DNA from: Onstottus_B arcticum
Lineage (GTDB): Bacteria; Acidobacteriota; Blastocatellia; UBA7656
Reading direction: 5' to 3'
Assembly (NCBI GenBank): GCA_038040485.1
Contig: JBBPIE010000009.1
Location: 62,001 to 126,000, forward strand
DNA length: 64,000 nucleotides
A program made the translations under genes and the position numbers. The notes under the pieces are model-generated. The model made no database searches, had not been told where the DNA came from, and saw only the letters and a list, made by a program, of their open reading frames with translations. Below are positions 7,855 through 16,355 of the stretch, in pieces. Each line of letters starts with the position of its first letter. Within the stretch, counting starts at the first letter, position 1.

Positions 7855-8781
7855 ATGCTAGCTCTTATTCTGGCGCTGTTACAGGAAGGTCACCAGGCAG
7901 CCGGCGAGACGGCCGCCGCCGGGCAAACCGTCGCCGAGCACGCGGCTGAATCTGCTCACGAAGCGGAGCCATGGCTTGTCGAACAGGCCAATCACATCTT
8001 CGGACCGGTAGTGCTAAAGCTCGAGCAAGTGATGATGCCCTCGATCTACGGATTGTTCGGTAAGGAATGGCACGAACCCGCCGCGGGCGAGATGATCATC
8101 CCCGAGCACATGGTGTGGGTCGTCCTGCTGTTCGTGATTTGCGTGGCAGGCGTGCTTCTGCTGCGGGGCCGTCTCTCGGTCGACCGCCCGTCGAAAGGCC
8201 AGCAGTTGCTCGAAGTGATGGTCGAGCAGCTTCGCGGATTGCTCGACCAGGTGATCGGCCCGTACGGAAACCGCTACTTACCGGTCATCGGTTCGTTTGC
8301 GGTCTTTATTCTTATCGGCAACCTGATGGGATTCATACCGGGGCTGGGAGCGCCGACCGAAAGCATCAATGTGACGGGCGCGCTCGGGTTGACCGCGTTT
8401 CTCTACTACATCGTGATGGGATTCCGTCAGCAGGGGATCAGATATCTGAAACACTTCACCGGCGGGCTGTCCGGCGTGATGCTGATAGTGCTTGGGTGGC
8501 TGATCTTTATGGTTGAGATACTGTCGAATTGCGTGCGTCCAGTGACGCTTTCGCTGCGCTTGTTCGTGAACATGTTCGCCGACCACCAGATCGGCGGAAC
8601 GTTCTACAGACTCGCGCCGGTGCTAGTCCCGATCTTTACGATCGTGCTCGGGCTGTTTGTTGCGTTTGTGCAGACGTTCATATTCATAATGCTGTCGATG
8701 GTCTACCTCTCGGAAACCGTGCCGCACGAAGAGCACGATACCGAAGAGCACGGCCGCGAGGCGACAGCGGAGGCGCACTGA
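7855..8781 (+). CDS. atpB: F0F1 ATP synthase subunit a
   Basis: 308 residues, integral membrane stator of the proton channel. It has the usual five or six hydrophobic helices, GNLMGFIPG in the middle, and the conserved helix SLRLFVNMFADHQIGG carrying the essential arginine (R235). An N-terminal extension of about 60 residues rich in Ala, Glu and His and an acidic His-rich tail (EEHDTEEHGREA) are longer than in model proteins. Begins three bases after atpI. The c subunit follows after a 392-bp gap with a hairpin. No b, delta, alpha, gamma, beta or epsilon genes are present, so the operon is split. Confidence 0.95.
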   Translation: MLALILALLQEGHQAAGETAAAGQTVAEHAAESAHEAEPWLVEQANHIFGPVVLKLEQVMMPSIYGLFGKEWHEPAAGEMIIPEHMVWVVLLFVICVAGVLLLRGRLSVDRPSKGQQLLEVMVEQLRGLLDQVIGPYGNRYLPVIGSFAVFILIGNLMGFIPGLGAPTESINVTGALGLTAFLYYIVMGFRQQGIRYLKHFTGGLSGVMLIVLGWLIFMVEILSNCVRPVTLSLRLFVNMFADHQIGGTFYRLAPVLVPIFTIVLGLFVAFVQTFIFIMLSMVYLSETVPHEEHDTEEHGREATAEAH

Positions 8782-8790
8782 CAAGAATGC

Positions 8791-8874
8791 ATGATTCGTG
8801 ATCCGTGATACGTGATTCGTGAAGCGTGACAATCATGAATCACGCATCACGAATCACGCATCACGAATCACGTA
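8791..8874. repeat. Intergenic long hairpin with 7-nt tandem arms
   Basis: The left arm (8791-8829) is a run of the degenerate unit GTGATNC; the right arm (8833-8874) is its reverse complement. The imperfect stem is about 38 bp with a loop of only a few bases. It begins ten bases after the atpB stop. No U-run follows, so it is not a standard terminator. Confidence 0.85.
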
Positions 8875-9167
8875 TGAGGCTTTATTGTAAACGTGGGTTA
8901 GAGGTGGTTGAGAGTCGGGCTCTTTCATAGAAGTTGATCGCACGCCGCTGCTGGAGCCTTGCAGTAAGAGGGGCAAGCGAATACCGGGCGCGTGGAAATT
9001 ATCCCAGGCCTGACTGTCACCTCCTCTGATTGATAATCCCGGCTTCGAGTGCGACTGTCTGGGCCGCGAGCGTATTGTGAATCATCAGCGGTGGCCGGAC
9101 AGCTTCTCACGCGAGCTTCCAACCCGCCGGTGTGCTGCCGGCGTTCGAGGCGTTCGGCCTCGGGAGG
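8875..9167. other. Gap between the atpB hairpin and atpE
   Basis: About 290 bases without a supported gene. A GGGAGG ribosome site for atpE ends it (9162-9167). No clear promoter was recognised, although the distance from atpB suggests atpE may have its own. Confidence 0.4.
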
Positions 9168-9173
9168 ATGATG

Positions 9174-9500
9174 ATGCTGAAATTGAAACTGTTTGGGATG
9201 TCGGCGCTGATGATGTTGTTTGTAGTAGCCACGGCGATGGCGCAAGCGCCCGGCCCGACCGGCGCGGCTGACCACAGCGCGGGGAACTCGTGGTTCTTCC
9301 CGGCTATGGGCTCGTTCGCTGTAGGGCTTGCGGCAATCGGCGGCGCGCTCGGCGACGGGCGCGCGATCTCGGCGGCTTGCGAAGGCACCGCGCGCAATCC
9401 TGGCGCAGGGCCCCGCATATTCACCATGCTGCTGCTCGGACTTGCGCTGATCGAGACGCTGGTTCTGTTCACGTTCCTGGCCGCTTACCTCAAGCTCTGA
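9174..9500 (+). CDS. atpE: F0F1 ATP synthase subunit c with N-terminal signal sequence
   Basis: 108 residues. Three consecutive ATGs follow the GGGAGG site; the third (9174) has proper spacing. An N-terminal hydrophobic segment ending AMAQA looks like a cleavable signal, unusual for model c subunits but seen in several phyla. Helix 1 reads GLAAIGGALGDGRAISAACEG, with the polar loop GTARNPGAG, and helix 2 has LALIETLVLF with the ion-binding carboxylate E94. Helix 1 has GDG where sodium-type rings have a glutamine (GQG), so proton coupling is the likelier reading. A terminator follows. Confidence 0.93.
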   Translation: MLKLKLFGMSALMMLFVVATAMAQAPGPTGAADHSAGNSWFFPAMGSFAVGLAAIGGALGDGRAISAACEGTARNPGAGPRIFTMLLLGLALIETLVLFTFLAAYLKL

Positions 9501-9523
9501 TCGGGCGTGGCCGGACTTACGAC

Positions 9524-9557
9524 AGGGGGGCTTCGCGGCTCCCCTTTTTCTTTTTCT
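9524..9557 (+). terminator. Rho-independent terminator after atpE
   Basis: An AGGGG...CCCCT stem with a short GC-rich loop is followed by TTTTTCTTTTTCT, 24 bases after the atpE stop. Confidence 0.7.
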
Positions 9558-9598
9558 CCAGCACGCGATAGACTGACCACCACGGGGGAGAAACAGTC

Positions 9599-11125
9599 AT
9601 GCAATCATTAAAAGACAGCATCATCAAACTGATCACCGAAACTTCAACAAACCTGCCTCCGGACGTGCGAAACGCGATGGCCCAGGCGGTCGGCGCGGAG
9701 GACCCGTCGTCGCGAGCGGGCACTGCGCTCGCCGTCATAGCTACAAACATCGATATGGCTTCCGATGGCGAAGGCCCGATCTGCCAGGACACCGGCATGC
9801 CGACCTTCGAGATCAAGACGCCGGTCGGCGCTAACCAGATCGAGATGAAACGCAGTATTCGCGAAGCCATCGCCGAAGCTACACGGCTCGGCAAGCTGAG
9901 GCCCAACTCTGTTGACTCGATCACCGGCGCGAACTCCGGCGACAATCTGGGACCCGGCACTCCCGTCATGCATTTCGATCAGTGGGAGAATAATGGCGAG
10001 ATCGAGGTCAAGCTTCTGCTAAAGGGCGGCGGTTGCGAGAACAAGAACATTCAATACTCGGTGCCGACTGAGCTTCCGCATCTTGGACGCGCCGGCCGTG
10101 ATTTGGACGGCGTGCGCAAGTGCATCCTGCACGCGGTCTGGCAAGCTCAAGGGCATGGCTGCAGCGCCGGCGCGCTCGGCGTCTGCGTTGGCGGCGACCG
10201 CACGTCCGGCTATCAGCACGCGAAGGAGCAACTTTTCCGCTTGCTCGACGACACGAATCCAGATCCGAAGCTCGCCGCGCTTGAAGACTACGTGATGCAG
10301 GCAGCCAACACATTGGGCATTGGCACGATGGGATTTGCGGGAGGCGTGACGCTGATCGGCTGCAAGGTCGGCGTGCTGAACCGGCTGCCCGCGAGTTTCT
10401 TTGTCTCGGTGGCTTACGACTGCTGGGCGTTTAGAAGGCTTGGCGTAGTGCTTGATGCGAATACCGGCGAGATTAAACGATGGCTCTACCGCGACGAGAA
10501 GCAGCCGCCGAAACGAATGTCCGCGGGCGAGGGTTTCAAGCTGACCGGGAAAGAAAAACCGCTCACCGCGCCGGTCACTGAGGAACAGATTCGCGAGCTA
10601 AAGGTCGGGGACGTCGTGATGGTTTCCGGCGAGATGTACACCGGCCGCGACGCGGTTCACTCGTACCTGATGAAGCACGAACCGCCCGTCAGCCTTCAAG
10701 GTTCAGTGCTTTATCACTGCGGCCCGGTTGTGATGAAAGACAACGGCAGCTACAGGATCACCGCAGCGGGTCCGACCACCAGCATTCGCGAAGAGCCTTA
10801 TCAGGCGGACATCATCAAGCGTTACGGCGTTCGCGCGGTGATGGGCAAAGGCGGAATGGGCAAACGCACGCTCGACGCGATGGCCGAAGCGGGCGCGGTT
10901 TATCTGAACGCAATCGGCGGCGCCGCGCAGTATTACGCGCGCTGCATCGAGAAGGTCCTGGACGTAAGCCTGATGGAGTTCGGGATACCGGAAGCGATGT
11001 GGCATCTTCGCGTAAAGGATTTTCCGGCGATCGTGACTATGGACGCGCACGGCAACTCGCTGCACGCGGATGTGGAGAAGGCTTCGGCGACGATGCTTGC
11101 GAAGCTTGCCGACCCGGTGTTTTGA
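9599..11125 (+). CDS. Fumarate hydratase class I (iron-sulfur, single chain)
   Basis: 508 residues, the single-chain form joining alpha and beta parts. It interconverts fumarate and malate in the TCA cycle. Seen: ICQDTGMP with C62, GGGCENKN with C146, the GCSAGALGVCVGGDR segment (C188, C196) typical of the [4Fe-4S] alpha half, and in the beta half SGEMYTGRDAVHS, YHCGPVV, and MGKGGMGKRT near the C-terminus. It may be oxygen-sensitive like other class I enzymes. The gene starts 40 bases after the atpE terminator. An L(+)-tartrate dehydratase role is possible for this fold but the length favours fumarase. Confidence 0.9.
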   Translation: MQSLKDSIIKLITETSTNLPPDVRNAMAQAVGAEDPSSRAGTALAVIATNIDMASDGEGPICQDTGMPTFEIKTPVGANQIEMKRSIREAIAEATRLGKLRPNSVDSITGANSGDNLGPGTPVMHFDQWENNGEIEVKLLLKGGGCENKNIQYSVPTELPHLGRAGRDLDGVRKCILHAVWQAQGHGCSAGALGVCVGGDRTSGYQHAKEQLFRLLDDTNPDPKLAALEDYVMQAANTLGIGTMGFAGGVTLIGCKVGVLNRLPASFFVSVAYDCWAFRRLGVVLDANTGEIKRWLYRDEKQPPKRMSAGEGFKLTGKEKPLTAPVTEEQIRELKVGDVVMVSGEMYTGRDAVHSYLMKHEPPVSLQGSVLYHCGPVVMKDNGSYRITAAGPTTSIREEPYQADIIKRYGVRAVMGKGGMGKRTLDAMAEAGAVYLNAIGGAAQYYARCIEKVLDVSLMEFGIPEAMWHLRVKDFPAIVTMDAHGNSLHADVEKASATMLAKLADPVF

Positions 11126-11128
11126 AAT

Positions 11129-11213
11129 GTAAGGGCGGCTCTCCGTGGCCACCCCTGGTTGGCCCGATCTATGTTGGGCCGCGAGAAGGGACGACCACGG
11201 AGGGTCGCCCCTA
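11129..11213. repeat. Intergenic hairpin, GGGCGRCCCTCCGTGG family, copy 1
   Basis: Arms GGGCGGCTCTCCGTGG (about 11132-11147) and CCACGGAGGGTCGCCC (about 11193-11208) pair imperfectly, with an inner GGCCC/GGGCC stem. A related element lies at 58037-58126. Located between fumarase and a creatininase-like gene. Confidence 0.8.
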
Positions 11214-11229
11214 CAATTGGAGGATTCGA

Positions 11230-12051
11230 ATGACTCGATGCTTGTTCCCGCTCGTTCTAGTCGTGTTACTCGCGTCGTCAGCTCCGGCTCAGACCGCTGA
11301 CATCGTCAGCACGCGCGACATGAGCGACATCAACTGGATGGAATTCAAGGAGCTCGTGCCTTCGAAGATCAACACCGTGCTGCTGCCAACCGGGACGCTC
11401 GAGCCGCACGGCGTGATCAACAACGGCGCGGACATCACCGCTCCAGTGGCGATCGCCCGCAAGATCGCGCGCGACACAAACGCTCTGATCGCGCCGGTCA
11501 TACCTTACGGCATAACCGGCAGCATGGACGCTTACCCTGGGGCCTTCTCGATTTCGGAGGCTGCTTATCGAGCTTACGTGCGCGACGTGATGTTGGGGCT
11601 TGCGAAGAACGGGTTTCGGAACATCATTGTGATAAACGGGCACGGCGGTCCGCAGACTTCCGTGCTGAACTCAGTCGCGATGGAAGTCGGGCAAGAGAAA
11701 AAAGTCCGCACGCTGGTGATCAATTGGTGGAGCTACTGTTCGGACGTGACGATGCAAGTGTTTGGCGAAGAAGGAGGCCACGCGGGTTGGAACGAGAACG
11801 CGTTTATTCAGGCGATCGATCCAAAGCTCGTGCACAAGGAGCGATACTCGGACGAGCTCGCGACGCCGAATGCCGCGCCGGGGACGTATTCGGCTTATCC
11901 GGCGCCGTCATCGATCGGGCTGTACAAGGAGGGACAGGGCTACGTGAAGTTCGACCAGGCGAAGGCCGATGAGTATTTTGCAAAGGTGACTCAGAAGCTT
12001 GCGAAGTTGATTCTCGAGACTCGCCGCAAGTGGGACGCAGCCGGGTTGTGA
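11230..12051 (+). CDS. Secreted creatininase-family amidohydrolase
   Basis: 273 residues from the ATG at 11230, preceded by TGGAGG. An N-terminal signal peptide (CLFPLVLVVLLASSAPAQ) indicates export. Creatininase-type metal ligands are present: E and H in LPTGTLEPHG, D in NNGADITAP, the NGHGG loop, and the late E in GGHAGWNENA. Family members hydrolyse cyclic amides such as creatinine or act in cofactor and mycofactocin pathways; an exported form is uncommon and its substrate is unknown. The open frame continues upstream into fumarase, but that part is not expected to be translated. Confidence 0.85.
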   Translation: MTRCLFPLVLVVLLASSAPAQTADIVSTRDMSDINWMEFKELVPSKINTVLLPTGTLEPHGVINNGADITAPVAIARKIARDTNALIAPVIPYGITGSMDAYPGAFSISEAAYRAYVRDVMLGLAKNGFRNIIVINGHGGPQTSVLNSVAMEVGQEKKVRTLVINWWSYCSDVTMQVFGEEGGHAGWNENAFIQAIDPKLVHKERYSDELATPNAAPGTYSAYPAPSSIGLYKEGQGYVKFDQAKADEYFAKVTQKLAKLILETRRKWDAAGL

Positions 12052-12072
12052 CGACGTGCCCCATCTCGAATG

Positions 12073-12175
12073 TCTTCTGGGCGTAACCTCCGCGGCTTCG
12101 CGTCATTGTGGTTAGTCAGCACTGAAGCCCCTGCTAACCGCAGAGTCGCTGAGACACTGAGACATCGCAGAGAAA
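12073..12175. repeat. Degenerate copy of the CTCTGCGTCTTTGCG hairpin
   Basis: The left arm (12073-12115) resembles the left arm of the element at 23949-23992 and the right arm (12134-12175) resembles its right arm (both contain CTAACCGCAGAG and CGCAGAGAAA). Here the two arms have diverged so much that the stem is weak, an apparently ageing copy. Confidence 0.6.
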
Positions 12176-12209
12176 TTGAAGGTAGGATGGTTCTCCTGTT
12201 TCACTTTTG

Positions 12210-12238
12210 TTGACACGGGGGCGCTGACGAACTAGTCT
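12210..12238 (+). promoter_or_regulatory. Candidate sigma-70 promoter
   Basis: TTGACA at 12210-12215 and TAGTCT at 12233-12238 with a 17-base spacer, about 45 bases ahead of the zinc-ribbon gene. Confidence 0.5.
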
Positions 12239-12282
12239 GCAATACGCTCTGGCCCAGACGGCAGCAAAGGAGAATGGAGTCT

Positions 12283-12672
12283 ATGCAGTGTCCCGCGTGC
12301 GGCGCTGATAACCGTGAAGGTTCAAACTACTGCCGTCTCTGTTCCGCCCCGCTGACTGCCGAGGCGTCGCGCCCGGACTCCGGGTACATCCCTTCGGTGC
12401 CGCCACCGGATCAAAGAGCGCAAAACCGTTACTCCCCGCCTCAGAACTACCAGCAAGCACCGCCACTTCCGGTGGCCAGACCCGCGCGTCAGGCCGTGCC
12501 GCTAAGGCTGTGCCCGCGATGCAACTCGGCGAGCGTAATCAAAGGGACAATCCCGTTGTGGGCGATACTGGTCGCGGTGATCGGGGCGCCGTTCACCTGC
12601 CTTCTCACATTGTTTTTTCTACTTGTGAAAGAGCCTCATCGCTGCGTGGGCTGCGGACTCGAGTTCAAATAG
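12283..12672 (+). CDS. Double zinc-ribbon membrane protein
   Basis: 129 residues from ATG 12283; an in-frame ATG at 12274 is only one base from AGGAG, so the downstream start is preferred. The N-terminal ribbon has CPACG and CRLC pairs. A Pro/Gln-rich linker follows, then CPRC, a hydrophobic segment IPLWAILVAVIGAPFTCLLTLFFLL, and a final CVGC. The last two pairs probably form a second ribbon split by the membrane hairpin. No enzymatic function can be assigned. Its own promoter lies immediately upstream. Confidence 0.75.
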   Translation: MQCPACGADNREGSNYCRLCSAPLTAEASRPDSGYIPSVPPPDQRAQNRYSPPQNYQQAPPLPVARPARQAVPLRLCPRCNSASVIKGTIPLWAILVAVIGAPFTCLLTLFFLLVKEPHRCVGCGLEFK

Positions 12673-12696
12673 CTGGCGGCCTGCGTGACGCAAACG

Positions 12697-13107
12697 TCAT
12701 CGTCCCCGCTTGCGGCGTCGAGAGCTGCGCGACTTGTAAGCCTTGGGGGGCGTCGGTTCATCCGACGCGTTGTAGTGAAACTGGTCGCCGTCCAGCCGCA
12801 GAACTATGAATAAGACGTCCTGGGTGGGGTCGTAATCACGAATCAGCTCCGCCACCTCTTCGCTCGGCCAACCCCCGCGCTCACGAAGCCGCTCGCTTCC
12901 GTCCGCTACATAGAAAGTTGGGACTTGAAATCGCGATCCGCTCTTTGTCGCGCGCTTCAAATCGATGACGACCGCACCGCGCCCCTCGGCTTGATACTTC
13001 TCCCAGGCGAATGCGGCAAACTCCGCCCACTGCGAGCGCATGAAGGTCATGTGCTCGTCGGGCGTATCGAGCGCTTCGATTGTTTTGGCTGGAGAAGAAT
13101 CGCTCAT
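12697..13107 (-). CDS. Hypothetical protein
   Basis: 136 residues, not recognised. An acidic and aromatic N-terminal part (MTFMRSQWAEFAAFAWEKY) is followed by GAVVIDLKRA and LFIVLRLDGDQFHYN strands, and the tail is strongly basic (SRSSRRRKRGR), which could contact nucleic acid or ribosome. Convergent with the zinc-ribbon gene and 32 bases downstream of the aminopeptidase gene on the same strand, possibly co-transcribed with it. Confidence 0.65.
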   Translation of the reverse strand: MSDSSPAKTIEALDTPDEHMTFMRSQWAEFAAFAWEKYQAEGRGAVVIDLKRATKSGSRFQVPTFYVADGSERLRERGGWPSEEVAELIRDYDPTQDVLFIVLRLDGDQFHYNASDEPTPPKAYKSRSSRRRKRGR

Positions 13108-13139
13108 GTCAAATGCATCAGAGAGCCGATCGATGCCGC

Positions 13140-14597
13140 TCAGCGCGGAAGCGGCTCAGCAAGACTCGCGATCGTGTAAGCCAGCAGCGCAACCACCGCT
13201 GCATTCTCGGCAAGCTCGCGAGGCACGATCTTGTCCAGTGTGTCGGCAGCGGTGTGATGGTAGTTGAAATAAACGCGAGCATCCTGAATCGGCGCAAACG
13301 TCGGCACGCCTGCGGTATCCAGCGGAGAAATATCCGCTCCCTCTGAGTTCGCGCTTTGCCGCGTCACCCCGGCACCCGAAGCTTGCAGGATCGGTGCCAA
13401 CGGCGCGAGCAGCAAATGCGCCTTCGAGCTTGCGTGCCCCGAAAAACCTACTGGATGCCCCGCGCCAAGATCACTCTCGATAGCCGCGACGTGATTCGCA
13501 ATTTCAGCCGCGTGGTTCGCCGCGTAGGTCGTCCCGCCCACCAGCCCGTTTTCTTCGTTCATCCAGGCGATCACGCGAATGGTTCGCTTGGGACGAAGCC
13601 CGAGCTGTTTGCACAACTGCGCGACTTGCATCGCGACCGCGACTCCGGCTGCGTCGTCGATCGCACCGGTGCCGAGGTCCCACGAATCAAGATGACCCGA
13701 TACGATCACAATCTGCTCGGGATGCTCGGACCCCTTAAGATCGGCAATTACGTTGTAGCTCGGCTCGTCGGGCAAAGTCTGCGGCGTAAGAGTGAGACGC
13801 ATTCGCACTCTGCCCTGCGCAGTGAGATAAGCGATAAGGTCGGCGTCCTCGGCAGTTACAGCAGCGGCTGGGATCTTCGGCGCGTCATCCGTGTAGCGCA
13901 GCCCGCCAGTGTGAGGCAGGCGATAGTCGGCGCCTCCAACCGAGCGCACAAGCGAAGCTACCGCTCCGTGCTTCGCCGCTTCGCTGGCGCCAAAGCCGCG
14001 ATAGACGACCGCCTGCCCGTATGCGTCACCGGCGAAGCCTTGCGACGCGAGTCGCTGGTCGAATTTCACATTGAACAATACGATCTTACCGCTGACAGCG
14101 GCACGCCCCGCGGATTGAAGTTGCTCGAAGCTCTCGACCACGACAACCTCAGCCAGGAGTCCCTCCGCCGGAGTCGCCGTGCTCCCGCCAAGCGCGGTGA
14201 GCACGATCTTCTGCGTCGTCCTCGGCGCTTGCCCTTTGAACTCGGTTAGCTCGCCGGTTTCGACTCCGCGAACCCAATGTGGAACCATCAGCTTCTCGAG
14301 CTGAACCTCCAAACCGAGCCGCCGCATCTCCGCGGCGACATACTCCACGGCTTGCGCAGCTTGAGGCGAGCCGCTGAGCCGGGCGCCGATGTTGTTGCAA
14401 AGGTGTGCGACCTGCCGGTATGCGTAGTCGCTTGCGAGTGCGGCTTGCTGCAAACGCTTCAGCTCCGAGGTCAACTTCGCCGGGAACGGTTCGGCTTTCG
14501 CTTCGGTCTGCCCGGCGGCTGAGCTCTGAATCAAAGTGGCTGCCGAAAGAAAGACCGCGATTGCGGTAAAAGCGACAACTTTCTTGTGGGTTTGCAT
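13140..14597 (-). CDS. Secreted M28-family zinc aminopeptidase
   Basis: 485 residues with an N-terminal signal peptide (VVAFTAIAVFLSAATLIQSSAAGQ). The region around 150-250 resembles the protease-associated insert. The M28 catalytic part has the first ligand and bridging aspartate in SGHLDSWDLGTGAIDDAAG and the base glutamate in WMNEENG, then late histidines in YFNYHHTAADT. It should remove N-terminal residues from peptides outside the cytoplasm. It lies in a minus-strand run with htrA and a BON protein, which suggests envelope protein turnover. Confidence 0.9.
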   Translation of the reverse strand: MQTHKKVVAFTAIAVFLSAATLIQSSAAGQTEAKAEPFPAKLTSELKRLQQAALASDYAYRQVAHLCNNIGARLSGSPQAAQAVEYVAAEMRRLGLEVQLEKLMVPHWVRGVETGELTEFKGQAPRTTQKIVLTALGGSTATPAEGLLAEVVVVESFEQLQSAGRAAVSGKIVLFNVKFDQRLASQGFAGDAYGQAVVYRGFGASEAAKHGAVASLVRSVGGADYRLPHTGGLRYTDDAPKIPAAAVTAEDADLIAYLTAQGRVRMRLTLTPQTLPDEPSYNVIADLKGSEHPEQIVIVSGHLDSWDLGTGAIDDAAGVAVAMQVAQLCKQLGLRPKRTIRVIAWMNEENGLVGGTTYAANHAAEIANHVAAIESDLGAGHPVGFSGHASSKAHLLLAPLAPILQASGAGVTRQSANSEGADISPLDTAGVPTFAPIQDARVYFNYHHTAADTLDKIVPRELAENAAVVALLAYTIASLAEPLPR

Positions 14598-14656
14598 GGG
14601 TTTGAATTATACGAAACGAGGAGCGGCATTAATAGTTGGCGCCGCAATCGAGTCAT

Positions 14657-14689
14657 AAAAAAAGCGGCCGCTTCGCAAGCGGCCGCTTT
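14657..14689 (-). terminator. Rho-independent terminator after htrA
   Basis: Read on the minus strand: an AAAGCGGCCGCTT stem, 3-base loop, AAGCGGCCGCTTT, then a run of T. It lies 25 bases past the htrA stop and before the aminopeptidase gene, so the two are mostly separate transcripts. Confidence 0.9.
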
Positions 14690-14713
14690 AGTGGTTCGCG
14701 AGTGTTCGTTTGA

Positions 14714-16174
14714 TCAATCCAGAGTCAGTGACACAAACGTGAGCTGGCCGTTGCGCTCGATCTGCATCGCAATTTCTTTTTCGCCTTTCAGCGACGCCAT
14801 GGCGTTGACCAGATCTTGCCGGCCGGCAATCGGGATCCGATTGATGCGATGAATCACGTCGCCACGTAGAAGACCCGCCTCGGCCGCTGGACTGTCAGGC
14901 TGCACGCTTTGAATCACGACACCCATCGCAACCTTAAGCTTGAGCTGCCGAACTAACTCAGGCGTGACGTTTGAAGTCGAGATACCAAGCTTGCCCGAGT
15001 CTTCTTCGTCCTCGCCTTTCTCCTCTGGTTCAACAGCTCCTGCGCGTGCCGGACGCTCGCCCAGACTCACTGCCGCGGTCTGAACTCGGCCCTCACGTAC
15101 GTACTTGAGCTGAGCGACCTTGCCCACCGCCGAGTCAGCGACGTACTCCGTAAGCTGCTTGGGGGTCTTCACCGGTTTGCCGTCGAACTCGACGATCACG
15201 TCGCCGCTTCGCAGACCCGCTTTGGCGGCAGGGCTGTCCGCTTTGGCAAAATCCGCGACGATCGCGCCTTCGGTGCCTTCGAAGCCGACGCTCTTCGCCA
15301 GAACGGGTGAGACTGGCTGCAATGTCACTCCGAGGAAGCCACGCGTCACCTTGCCGCTCTTGACGAGCTGCGCGTAGATCTTGTTCGCCAGGCTCGACGG
15401 TATTGCGAAACCGATTCCCGCGCTCGTCCCGGTCTGCGAAAAGATCAGCGTGTTGATTCCGACTACTTCGCCCTGCATATTCACTAGAGGCCCACCCGAG
15501 TTCCCGGGGTTGATCGAAGCGTCGGTCTGTATGAAGTTCGTAAACTGTCCCGCGCCAACCCCAAGGTCACGGCCGGTTGCCGAGACAATCCCGGCCGTCA
15601 TCGTTTGCGAGAGCCCGAACGGGCTGCCCAGCGCAATCACCCACTCACCCTGCTCAAGCGTGTCCGAGTCAGCCAGACGCGCGACGGGCAGGTTTGAGGC
15701 TTCGATCTTGATGACCGCCAGGTCGGTGTCGGGGTCAGTGCCGACCCGCTTCGCTTTGAATTCGCGGCCATCGGCAAGCTTCACGTTGATCTGCTCGGCT
15801 TCGGCGGCTACGTGGTTGTTGGTCAGGATATAGCCATCGGCGCTTATGATCACGCCGGATCCGGTCCCGCGCTGACGGCGGGGTTGGCCCTCAAAGGGTA
15901 AGCCCGGTATCTGGGGGAACCCTTCGGGCAAGCGCATCGTCGACCGCTTGGACTTCTCCACCACGTCGATGTTCACCACCGCGGGCTTGACCTGTTTGGC
16001 TACGTTGATAAAAGTGCGCGAAAGATCAGCCGGTGAAGGCAACTGCGCTTGTTGCGCCGCGGCCCGTCGCTGAACTTCAAAGCCCAGCCCCGACGCCGCC
16101 GCGAGAGCCAGTGCCAATACGACAAGCCTTGCCCCTCGCCATCCGTTCTTCACCTTCCCTAGATTCGTTTCCAT
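14714..16174 (-). CDS. HtrA/DegP-type periplasmic serine protease
   Basis: 486 residues from the ATG at 16174, which has GGAGG eight bases upstream; a TTG-initiated extension of five residues is less likely. An N-terminal hydrophobic segment (LVVLALALAAASGLGF) acts as signal or anchor. The trypsin-like domain has H in LTNNHVAAEAE, D in DTDLAVIKIEA and S in the motif GNSGGPLV. Two PDZ domains follow (starting near TRGFLGVTL and KLGISTSNVT), the second ending QIERNGQLTFVSL. It degrades or refolds misfolded envelope proteins. Followed by a strong terminator. Confidence 0.94.
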   Translation of the reverse strand: METNLGKVKNGWRGARLVVLALALAAASGLGFEVQRRAAAQQAQLPSPADLSRTFINVAKQVKPAVVNIDVVEKSKRSTMRLPEGFPQIPGLPFEGQPRRQRGTGSGVIISADGYILTNNHVAAEAEQINVKLADGREFKAKRVGTDPDTDLAVIKIEASNLPVARLADSDTLEQGEWVIALGSPFGLSQTMTAGIVSATGRDLGVGAGQFTNFIQTDASINPGNSGGPLVNMQGEVVGINTLIFSQTGTSAGIGFAIPSSLANKIYAQLVKSGKVTRGFLGVTLQPVSPVLAKSVGFEGTEGAIVADFAKADSPAAKAGLRSGDVIVEFDGKPVKTPKQLTEYVADSAVGKVAQLKYVREGRVQTAAVSLGERPARAGAVEPEEKGEDEEDSGKLGISTSNVTPELVRQLKLKVAMGVVIQSVQPDSPAAEAGLLRGDVIHRINRIPIAGRQDLVNAMASLKGEKEIAMQIERNGQLTFVSLTLD

Positions 16175-16227
16175 CTGCTCAACCTCCAATTAATCGTCGT
16201 CTTGCTCTCTTTTATAGACTGAAGTGC

Positions 16228-16265
16228 GGCGAGTGACAAGAGAGAGCAACTCGTCACCCGCCGCA
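16228..16265. repeat. Hairpin between BON gene and htrA
   Basis: GCGGCGAGTGAC (16228-16239) can pair with CGTCACCCGCCGC (16253-16265). No U-run, so it is an RNA hairpin or weak terminator of the BON gene at best. Confidence 0.45.
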
Positions 16266-16355
16266 GATGTTTCTCAAACGACTACCATGCTTCCGAGCGA
16301 TTAAACGCCCGGCGAGAACCGTCGGTTCATTTATCGCATGTGCTCGCGGGTTGTT

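Noticed and set aside
13356..14249. Long plus-strand frame
   Set aside because: Antisense to the M28 aminopeptidase; no domain signal.
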